From: Proteobacteria bacterium UBA6921
GTDB taxonomy: Bacteria; Pseudomonadota; Gammaproteobacteria; SG8-11
DNA: 11,949 nt
Assembly (NCBI GenBank): GCA_002450895.1
Contig: DKAR01000059.1
Span: 1-11,949 of the forward strand
Reading direction: 5' to 3'
The notes under the pieces are model-generated. The model was not told where the DNA came from. It saw nothing but the letters and a program-made list of their open reading frames with translations, and made no database searches. Below, piece by piece: positions 1 to 5,062 of the stretch. Position numbers and translations under genes: made by a program. How positions within the stretch are numbered: position 1 is the stretch's first letter; the number at the start of each line of letters is the position of its first letter.

Positions 1-197
1 ACCTCGGAATTGCCCATTTGGTCATCCGGTAGCCCGACTTCAGCGCCGGAGCCCCGTATCAGGGTATGGGGGCAATCTTTCCAAAGGCTGTCCCACGTGG
101 GCTTCCGGGCCCCGAAAATGGCATTTGAATGAGGGTCTTCACTGTATCCCCAACCGTCCAGGACGATCAGGATCATGGGTTTGGGTCGATTAGGCAT
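1..197 (-). CDS. gpmI: 2,3-bisphosphoglycerate-independent phosphoglycerate mutase, N-terminal part (partial)
   Basis: This glycolytic and gluconeogenic enzyme interconverts 3- and 2-phosphoglycerate in the cytoplasm using two Mn ions and a phosphoserine intermediate. The 65 visible codons read like the E. coli GpmI (GpmM) N terminus: KPMILIVLDGWGYSE at residues 6-20, then HTLI, EVGLPDDQMGNSE at 53-65. Asp14 is the expected metal ligand and Ser64 the expected phosphorylated nucleophile; the gene runs off the left edge just after it. The ATG at 197 is the only sensible start because an in-frame TGA lies five codons upstream. No clear Shine-Dalgarno sequence precedes it. It is divergent from the ArsR operon, as E. 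coli gpmM is from yibN-grxC-secB. The family call is secure; the rest of the protein is not seen. Confidence 0.96.
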   Translation of the reverse strand, partial: MPNRPKPMILIVLDGWGYSEDPHSNAIFGARKPTWDSLWKDCPHTLIRGSGAEVGLPDDQMGNSE

Positions 198-321
198 ACC
201 GCGCGTTGGGTTTCACCGGGTTGTTAGTTCAGCTTGTTTCGATTGACTGTTGCGCATGAGGCGGGCGAATTCTACTGCGTCCGAGCTGAAGATTCCGCTG
301 CCTTTTTTACGGTCTGAATGC

Positions 322-336
322 AAACCGCTTCGGTTT
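322..336. repeat. Short inverted repeat AAACCG-CTT-CGGTTT
   Basis: A perfect 6-bp stem with a 3-nt loop lies in the divergent spacer. It would fall in the leader of gpmI if the candidate promoter at 353-381 is used. No T-tract follows on either strand, so it is not an intrinsic terminator. It may be a leader hairpin, a protein site, or chance. Confidence 0.4.
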
Positions 337-346
337 CAACGAGTCG

Positions 347-385
347 AACATTATTGTATATTGCTTTGGTAATAATCTAAATGTT
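347..385. repeat. AT-rich island with nested inverted repeats between gpmI and the ArsR gene
   Basis: AACATT (347-352) is the inverse of AATGTT (380-385), and ATTATT (350-355) is the inverse of AATAAT (371-376). The two pairs have slightly different centres (366 and 363). The island overlaps the candidate gpmI promoter and stands out from GC-rich surroundings. ArsR-family repressors often bind AT-rich inverted repeats upstream of their own gene, so it could be an operator, but the arms are short and low in complexity. Confidence 0.3.
353..381 (-). promoter_or_regulatory. Candidate sigma70-type promoter for gpmI
   Basis: Reading the minus strand, TTTAGA (376-381) is followed by a 17-nt spacer and TACAAT (353-358). 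The -10 matches the consensus at five of six positions and the -35 at four of six. It would give gpmI a leader of roughly 150 nt. Found by eye only. It lies inside the most AT-rich part of the divergent spacer, so chance matches are easier here. Confidence 0.35.
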
Positions 386-424
386 ACATCCCGATATTTC
401 CTCGCGGGCTACCCAATCCAGGCA

Positions 425-452
425 TTGTGATTGCGCGTATCCGCTGTAAAAC
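425..452 (+). promoter_or_regulatory. Weak candidate promoter for the ArsR-rhodanese-grx-trx-secB-gpsA operon
   Basis: TTGTGA (425-430), a 16-nt spacer and TAAAAC (447-452) form a sigma70-like pair, each box matching four of six positions. Transcription would begin about 17 nt before the ATG at 476. It is the best plus-strand candidate I could find close to the operon, but it is weak. Confidence 0.25.
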
Positions 453-475
453 GGTTCTGAGAGCAGGTAAGCGTG

Positions 476-799
476 ATGACATCGACCGAATTTGAAAATG
501 ATTTGATTACACACGATGAGGACATTGACCGCGCGTCCCGATCGCTCAAAGCCATGTCCCACCCGTTACGCTTGAAGATCCTGTGCACATTGGGCGATCG
601 CGAAATCAGTGTTCAGGACATCGTGGACCTGGTTGGAACCTCGCAGAGCAACATTTCCCAACACCTGGCGATCTTGCGCGACAAGGGGATCCTGATGTCA
701 CGCAAGGATGCAAATCGCGTGTTTTACCGCGTGGGTGATGCCCGCACGCTTCGGCTGATCGGAATGATGCGCGACGTCTTTTGCAGTTCGGACCGGTAA
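476..799 (+). CDS. ArsR-family winged-helix repressor, SqrR/BigR-like persulfide sensor candidate
   Basis: A 107-residue ArsR-type regulator. The winged-helix core runs from the MSHPLRLKIL segment (27-36) through the recognition helix SQSNISQHLAILRDKG (56-71) to the wing RKDANRVFYRV (76-86). It has no arsenic- or metal-type CxC cluster. It has exactly two cysteines: Cys37 in ILCTL and Cys103 in the C-terminal DVFCSS. These sit where the persulfide-reactive pair sits in SqrR and BigR, with the same spacing of 66. In that family, persulfide bridges the two cysteines and releases DNA. The ATG at 476 is preferred over the GTG at 473 because the upstream GCAGG is then 8 nt away. It is the first gene of a sulfur/thiol operon, with only 6 nt before the rhodanese gene. 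ArsR family membership is firm. The persulfide role is inference from cysteine placement and context. Confidence 0.9.
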   Translation: MTSTEFENDLITHDEDIDRASRSLKAMSHPLRLKILCTLGDREISVQDIVDLVGTSQSNISQHLAILRDKGILMSRKDANRVFYRVGDARTLRLIGMMRDVFCSSDR

Positions 800-805
800 T
801 ACCTC

Positions 806-1228
806 ATGGATCAGCTCGTCGCCTTTGTCTCGGAACAATGGATGCTGTTCGCTGCCCTTGTTTTTATCCTGGTCATGCTGGCCAACTCGTTTATCAGCAC
901 CTGGGGCGTAAAGAATGTGGGCCCCAATGAAGCGATCGCCCTGATCAATCGCCAGGATGGCATCGTGCTGGATGTCCGGACCGACGACGAATACAACGCC
1001 GGGCATATTGTTAATTCGGTTCATATTCCGGTGGGCCTGCTTTCGCAGCGCATCGGCGAACTGTCCAAGCACAAGTCGCAACCGATCGTTGTCACCTGTC
1101 GAACGGGCAACCGCTCGGCCACCGCCTGCTCGATGTTGAGAAAACAGGGATTCGACCCCATCTACAGGCTTGCCGGCGGCGTTACCGCCTGGCAAAGCGC
1201 TAACTTGCCGCTGGCCAAGGGCAAGTGA
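806..1228 (+). CDS. yibN: Membrane-anchored single-domain rhodanese (YibN family)
   Basis: A 140-residue sulfurtransferase. Residues 13-30 form one hydrophobic membrane segment near the N terminus; a single rhodanese domain follows from about residue 38. The domain shows DVRTDDEYNAGHI (56-68), the active-site loop CRTGNRS with Cys98, and the GGVTAW motif near the C terminus. Cys98 should carry a persulfide. The C-terminal NLPLAKGK closely resembles the NLPLVRGK end of E. coli YibN. As I recall the E. coli protein, it lacks the canonical Cys loop, so this copy looks catalytically competent. It follows the ArsR gene by 6 nt and precedes grx, matching the E. coli yibN-grxC-secB order. No strong Shine-Dalgarno sequence precedes the ATG, so translation may be coupled to the ArsR gene. 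The sulfur donor and acceptor cannot be read from sequence. Confidence 0.92.
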   Translation: MDQLVAFVSEQWMLFAALVFILVMLANSFISTWGVKNVGPNEAIALINRQDGIVLDVRTDDEYNAGHIVNSVHIPVGLLSQRIGELSKHKSQPIVVTCRTGNRSATACSMLRKQGFDPIYRLAGGVTAWQSANLPLAKGK

Positions 1229-1259
1229 ACCTGATTTCGCAGACGTAGCAGGGGGCACC

Positions 1260-1559
1260 ATGCAAGAAACCGAGACTTCCGAAGGCATCATCATCTACGG
1301 CGGAGCGACCTGTTATTACTGCGTCGCTGCCAAACAACTCCTGGACCGTAAAGGCGTACCGTATGTCGAAATCAAGGTCGACGCGACGGAGGGGATGCGC
1401 GAGGAAATGGAACGTCGCTCGCGACGCCGTACACTGCCGCAGATTTTCATCGGCGGACTTCATATCGGCGGTTTTGATGACATGACGGCGCTTGATCGCG
1501 CCGGAAAACTGGATCCATTGCTCGAACCTTTCAAAAAACAGGCTGCCAGCAATGGCTGA
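1260..1559 (+). CDS. grxC: Glutaredoxin 3-type dithiol glutaredoxin with CYYC active site
   Basis: A 99-residue glutaredoxin that reduces disulfides and glutathione mixed disulfides in the cytoplasm. The fold markers are IIIYGG at 10-15, the active site Cys18-Tyr-Tyr-Cys21, the cis-proline motif TLPQIFI and the glutathione-binding HIGGFDD. Length and pattern fit E. coli Grx3. Oddly, the usual CPYC has become CYYC; the codons TGT TAT TAC TGC are unambiguous. The start is the ATG at 1260, just after AGGGGGC and at the family's usual N terminus; an upstream in-frame ATG inside the rhodanese gene would add 30 residues unlike the family. The last 8 nt overlap the thioredoxin gene, implying coupled translation. 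Family certain; the effect of the proline-to-tyrosine change is unknown. Confidence 0.95.
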   Translation: MQETETSEGIIIYGGATCYYCVAAKQLLDRKGVPYVEIKVDATEGMREEMERRSRRRTLPQIFIGGLHIGGFDDMTALDRAGKLDPLLEPFKKQAASNG

Positions 1560-1998
1560 CGGGGCGCTGCATATCGTCTGCCCAACGTGCCACGCCGTGA
1601 ACCGGGTTCCGGCGGCAAAACTGGCCGACGGCGGAAAATGTGGCGCGTGCCATGGTCTGTTGTTTAACGGCCATCCTGCCACTCTCGATTACGTCTCGTT
1701 CCGAAAACATATCGACCGCAGCGACATCCCCATCGTTGTCGATTTTTGGGCGGCGTGGTGCGGGCCCTGCAAGATGATGGCGCCCGTCTTTGAGGCGGTC
1801 GGTATCGAACTGCAGCCGTACGTCCGTTTCGCCAAAGTTGATACCGAGCAGGAATCCGGACTGGCAAGCCAGTACAATATTCGCAGCATTCCTACGCTGA
1901 TCGCATTCAAGAACGGCAAAGAACTCGGGCGCATTGCGGGCGCGATGGACCGCCCCAATTTGCTGGAATGGATACGCCAGCATATTTCCTCCAATTGA
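1552..1998 (+). CDS. trxC: Thioredoxin 2 with N-terminal zinc-binding domain
   Basis: A 148-residue thioredoxin that reduces cytoplasmic protein disulfides. The N-terminal extension carries two CxxC pairs, Cys10/Cys13 and Cys30/Cys33, which bind zinc in E. coli Trx2. The thioredoxin domain then has VDFWAAWCGPCKMMAP with active-site Cys70 and Cys73, and cis-Pro114 in RSIPT. Length fits Trx2 (about 139 residues in E. coli). The ATG at 1552 overlaps the end of the glutaredoxin gene by 8 nt and is preceded by AGG at suitable spacing. An in-frame ATG at 1492 would add 20 non-family residues and a longer overlap. In E. coli trxC is not in the yibN-grxC-secB cluster, so its presence between grx and secB strengthens the thiol/sulfur theme of this operon. 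Confidence 0.95.
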   Translation: MADGALHIVCPTCHAVNRVPAAKLADGGKCGACHGLLFNGHPATLDYVSFRKHIDRSDIPIVVDFWAAWCGPCKMMAPVFEAVGIELQPYVRFAKVDTEQESGLASQYNIRSIPTLIAFKNGKELGRIAGAMDRPNLLEWIRQHISSN

Positions 1999-2015
1999 CA
2001 GAACCGGGATAAAAG

Positions 2016-2507
2016 ATGAGCGACAATCAAACCAACGGACAAACTCCGCCATTAGAAAAAGAATTCGCGATTCAGAAGATCTACATCAAGGATGTTTCTT
2101 TTGAAACGCCAAACTCTCCGGCGATTTTCACGCAGAAGTGGGAACCCAACGTCAATCTCGAGCTGAGTACGGCGGGTCGGCCGCTCGCGGATGGCGTACA
2201 CGAAGTTGTCCTTTCGATTACGGTTACGGCCAAGATCGGTGACAAAACGGCCTACCTTGTTGAAGCGCAGCAGGCGGGAGTCTTTACCATTCGCAACTTC
2301 AATGAGCAGGAACTTGGCCCCATGCTCGGCAGCTTTTGCCCGAACATTCTGTTCCCGTTCGCGCGCGAGACAATTTCCGATCTGGTCATCAAAGGTGGCT
2401 TCCCGCAGTTGCTTCTGGCCCCTGTAAATTTTGACGCGCTGTTTGCACAGCACATGCAAAACCAGCAGCAAAAAACCGGCACCCCCAGCCCCGAACCGGT
2501 TCATTAG
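2016..2507 (+). CDS. secB: Protein-export chaperone SecB
   Basis: A 163-residue tetrameric cytoplasmic chaperone that keeps preproteins unfolded and delivers them to SecA. Family signatures are FAIQKIYIKDVSFETPNSP near residues 17-35, the central FTIRNFNEQELGPMLGSFCP region, NILFPFARE (E. coli has FPYARE) and FPQLLLAPVNFDALF. The C-terminal tail is rich in Gln and Pro and variable, as usual. The length compares with 155 in E. coli. The ATG at 2016 has GGGATAAAAG upstream and lies 17 nt after trxC. It is followed by gpsA 13 nt downstream, the same secB-gpsA order as E. coli. SecB is common mainly in proteobacteria, which supports the taxonomic reading. Confidence 0.97.
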   Translation: MSDNQTNGQTPPLEKEFAIQKIYIKDVSFETPNSPAIFTQKWEPNVNLELSTAGRPLADGVHEVVLSITVTAKIGDKTAYLVEAQQAGVFTIRNFNEQELGPMLGSFCPNILFPFARETISDLVIKGGFPQLLLAPVNFDALFAQHMQNQQQKTGTPSPEPVH

Positions 2508-2520
2508 GACGAACCGCGCC

Positions 2521-3525
2521 TTGGCTGATAACACGATTGCTGTTCTCGGCGCAGGATCCTGGGGCACCGCGCTTGCGGTTCACCTCTCGCGTAATGGCGC
2601 GCACGTCCGGCTCTGGGGACGGTACACCGCGGCGATCGAGTCACTGATACGCGACCGGCGCAACAACGAATTTCTTCCCGACGTCGCATTCCCGGATTTG
2701 CTTGAGCCAGTTACGGACATCGGGCGCGCCATCGCGAAATGTTCCAACGTCCTCATTGCCGTTCCAAGTATTGCATTTCGCTCCACGCTTGAAGGCATTG
2801 CACCCGACTTCCCCGCGGGTGCCAGCGTCTGCTGGGCGACGAAGGGATTGGAGCAGGGCAGCAACAAGTTGCTCCACGAAGTCGTGATCGATGTGCTCGG
2901 TGAAAATCGCCCGATGGCGGTAATTTCCGGCCCCACGTTTGCTGCCGAGGTTGCGCGGGGTTTGCCGACCGCGGTGACGGTCGCATCGCCAGACCCGGAT
3001 ACGGCAAATCGCATTGCGCAGCAGTTTCACAGCCGGACGTTTCGCGCCTATACCAGCGATGACGTGGTCGGCGTGGAAGTCGGTGGCGCGATCAAGAACG
3101 TGCTCGCCATCGCGGCAGGGATTTCCGATGGATTGGGATTCGGCGCGAATGCGCGTGCGGCACTCATCACTCGCGGCATGGTTGAGATGACGCGCTTTGG
3201 CGTGACTCTGGGAGGCAAACGCGAAACGTTGATGGGCCTGTCGGGGCTGGGCGACCTGATCCTGACATGCACCGACAACCAATCGAGAAACCGACGATTC
3301 GGACTGGCCATGGGACAAGGCCACAGCGTGGAGCAGGCACTACAAAGCATCAGTCAGGTGGTTGAGGGCGTTCAGACTGCACGCGAAATCTACGAGCTGG
3401 CCAAGAGCAATGGTGTGCCCATGCCGATCGTTGAGCAGGTCTACGCCGTGATCTACCAAAACGTCGCGCCGCGCGAAGCCGTGCAATCGTTGCTGGAACG
3501 CGCGCAGAAAGCCGAGACCGCCTAA
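2521..3525 (+). CDS. gpsA: NAD(P)H-dependent glycerol-3-phosphate dehydrogenase (TTG start)
   Basis: A 334-residue cytoplasmic enzyme that reduces dihydroxyacetone phosphate to sn-glycerol 3-phosphate for phospholipid synthesis. Visible motifs are the Rossmann GAGSWG (Gly10, Gly12, Gly15), ATKGLEQGS with Lys108, SGPTFAAEV (136-144), GGAIKN with catalytic Lys192, and TCTDNQSRNRRFG (249-261). The start is inferred to be the TTG at 2521: it places the nucleotide-binding loop at the family's position, and the AGGA formed partly by the secB TAG stop is 11 nt upstream. The only in-frame ATG (2431) lies inside secB and would add 30 unrelated residues. It converges on bioA with only 6 nt between the stop codons. 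Confidence 0.96.
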   Translation: MADNTIAVLGAGSWGTALAVHLSRNGAHVRLWGRYTAAIESLIRDRRNNEFLPDVAFPDLLEPVTDIGRAIAKCSNVLIAVPSIAFRSTLEGIAPDFPAGASVCWATKGLEQGSNKLLHEVVIDVLGENRPMAVISGPTFAAEVARGLPTAVTVASPDPDTANRIAQQFHSRTFRAYTSDDVVGVEVGGAIKNVLAIAAGISDGLGFGANARAALITRGMVEMTRFGVTLGGKRETLMGLSGLGDLILTCTDNQSRNRRFGLAMGQGHSVEQALQSISQVVEGVQTAREIYELAKSNGVPMPIVEQVYAVIYQNVAPREAVQSLLERAQKAETA

Positions 3526-3531
3526 GGCGTT

Positions 3532-4881
3532 TTACCGGGTTGCCACATCGATGGCTTCAGTGGCGACCCGCACCATCAGTTCGATTTCGTCCGGTGCGAT
3601 TACATAGGGCGGCATAAAGTACACCACGTTCCCCAGTGGACGCAGCAACACGCCTTTGGACAAGGCGAATTCATACACCCGCAGGCCGCGGCGCTCCGAC
3701 ACGGGATAGGGCTCACGTGTTTTTTTGTCGCGAACGAATTCAATCGCCGCAATCATGCCCACCTGACGCACATCGGAAATATGTTTGTGATCGACAAGGT
3801 CACTTAGTTCATTTGAAAGTTTTTGCGCCAAGGATCGGTTTCTTTCCAACACCGGCTCATCCGTAAAAATTCGCAGCGTCTCCAGTGCCGCCGCACAGGC
3901 CAATGGATTGCCGGTATAACTGTGCGAATGCAAAAAGGCGGTTCGCTTCAAGTAGTCGTCATAAAAAAGCTGGTACGTGTCGTCCTTGCAAAGTACAACC
4001 GACAGCGGAAGAAATCCCCCGGTGAGCCCTTTTGAAAGACACAGAAAATCCGGCGTGATTCCCGCCTGCTCGCACGCAAACAGCGTTCCGGTTCGCCCGA
4101 ACCCGACGGCGATTTCATCTGCAATTAAATGCACGTCGAATCGGTTGCACGCCTCGCACAGCAGGCGCAAATAGACAGGATCGTACATGCGCATGCCACC
4201 CGCGCATTGCACCAGCGGTTCCACAATCACCGCGCAGACTTCATCCCCATGCTTTTCAAGCGCGCGTTCCATTTCGGCAAAAATATTTCGCGCGTGTTGT
4301 TCCGGTGTCACACCTGCTTCGCGCAAGTACGCGTCAGGAGACGGGACAGTGACGGGACGAAAAAGCAGCGGAGCGTAGGTCTCCTTATAGAGATCAACGT
4401 CACCTACCGACAGCGCCCCCAATGTTTCTCCGTGGTAGCTGTTGCTGAGCGTGATGAATTTGGTCTTGTTTACTCGCCCGCGATTTCGATGCGCATGAAA
4501 ACTCATCTTCAGTGCCACTTCCACCGCCGATGAACCGTTGTCGGCGTAAAAACATCGCGTCAATCCTGCAGGCGCTACGGCTGTGAGTTGCTCCGAGAGC
4601 TCTATGACCGGCGCGTGAGTAAACCCTGCCAACAACACATGCTCCAGTTGACCAAGCTGGCGTTGAATCGCTGCGGAAATCCGCTTGTTGCGGTGGCCAA
4701 ACAGATTCACCCACCAGGAACTGATGGCGTCCAGGTAGCGCTTTCCGTCGAAATCCTCGAGCCATACACCTTCGGCCAAGCGGATCGGAATCATGGGTAA
4801 CCACTCGTGATCCTTCATTTGGGTGCACGGGTGCCATACCACAGCGAGATCCCGGTCGGCCCAAAGTGTGTTTTGAGTCAC
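3532..4881 (-). CDS. bioA: Adenosylmethionine-8-amino-7-oxononanoate aminotransferase (DAPA synthase)
   Basis: A 449-residue PLP enzyme of biotin synthesis. It moves the amino group of S-adenosylmethionine to KAPA, giving 7,8-diaminopelargonic acid. BioA signatures are HPCTQMKDHE (17-26), SSWWVNLFGH, NSYHGETLGA, and IADEIAVGFGRTG with Asp255 for the PLP pyridine nitrogen. The Schiff-base lysine is Lys284 in LSKGLTGG, and the C-terminal LLRPLGNVVYFMPPY segment is present. The start is the GTG at 4881, 6 nt after the first GGAG of GGAGGGAG; a TTG four codons upstream overlaps that ribosome site and is less likely. No other bio gene is in the window, so the gene stands alone here. It is divergent from soxB across about 180 bp. 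Confidence 0.96.
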   Translation of the reverse strand: MTQNTLWADRDLAVVWHPCTQMKDHEWLPMIPIRLAEGVWLEDFDGKRYLDAISSWWVNLFGHRNKRISAAIQRQLGQLEHVLLAGFTHAPVIELSEQLTAVAPAGLTRCFYADNGSSAVEVALKMSFHAHRNRGRVNKTKFITLSNSYHGETLGALSVGDVDLYKETYAPLLFRPVTVPSPDAYLREAGVTPEQHARNIFAEMERALEKHGDEVCAVIVEPLVQCAGGMRMYDPVYLRLLCEACNRFDVHLIADEIAVGFGRTGTLFACEQAGITPDFLCLSKGLTGGFLPLSVVLCKDDTYQLFYDDYLKRTAFLHSHSYTGNPLACAAALETLRIFTDEPVLERNRSLAQKLSNELSDLVDHKHISDVRQVGMIAAIEFVRDKKTREPYPVSERRGLRVYEFALSKGVLLRPLGNVVYFMPPYVIAPDEIELMVRVATEAIDVATR

Positions 4882-4883
4882 AA

Positions 4884-4891
4884 CTCCCTCC
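4884..4891 (-). promoter_or_regulatory. Strong ribosome binding site that fixes the bioA GTG start
   Basis: Read on the minus strand this is GGAGGGAG, with the first GGAG six bases from the GTG start codon. It supports GTG at 4881 over the upstream TTG at 4893. Confidence 0.7.
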
Positions 4892-4930
4892 AATTCATCG
4901 CCCTGCCAAGCGTTTTGCTTCCAAATTTAT

Positions 4931-4952
4931 ATTAAGTCTTGCTCATCTTAAT
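4931..4952. repeat. Inverted repeat ATTAAG-N10-CTTAAT in the bioA/soxB divergent spacer
   Basis: Perfect 6-bp arms lie at 4931-4936 and 4947-4952, separated by 10 nt and about 16 bp centre to centre. This is the geometry of many dimeric repressor sites. It sits in the AT-rich 181-bp spacer (4882-5062) that must hold the promoters of both bioA and soxB. I found no well-matched sigma70 promoter there on either strand, and no match to the enterobacterial biotin operator. Confidence 0.35.
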
Positions 4953-5062
4953 CCGACAGCTGATATGAACCCATAAACCATATTTTGTTTTGATAAGTCA
5001 GGAATGGTTGGCGTGGGCACAAAAACGGTAATCCGTCGCACTTGGGCGGTGAGGAGCAAGCA

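Noticed and set aside
322..336. AAACCG-CTT-CGGTTT hairpin considered as a terminator
   Set aside because: No run of T follows on either strand and the stem is only 6 bp; kept as an inverted repeat only.
476..799. ArsR protein as an arsenic or metal sensor
   Set aside because: There is no CxC metal site and no ars or metal-efflux gene nearby; the two cysteines are placed as in persulfide sensors.
698..1294. 198-codon antisense frame over the ArsR and rhodanese genes
   Set aside because: It spans two real genes on the other strand and looks like no protein family; a shadow of codon bias.
2431..2520. ATG at 2431 as the gpsA start
   Set aside because: It would overlap secB by 77 nt and add 30 residues unlike any GpsA; the TTG at 2521 fits the family N terminus.
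2641..3324. 227-codon open frame antisense to gpsA
   Set aside because: It lies wholly inside a clearly real gene, its translation is rich in Arg/His with no recognisable domain, and it has no ribosome site.
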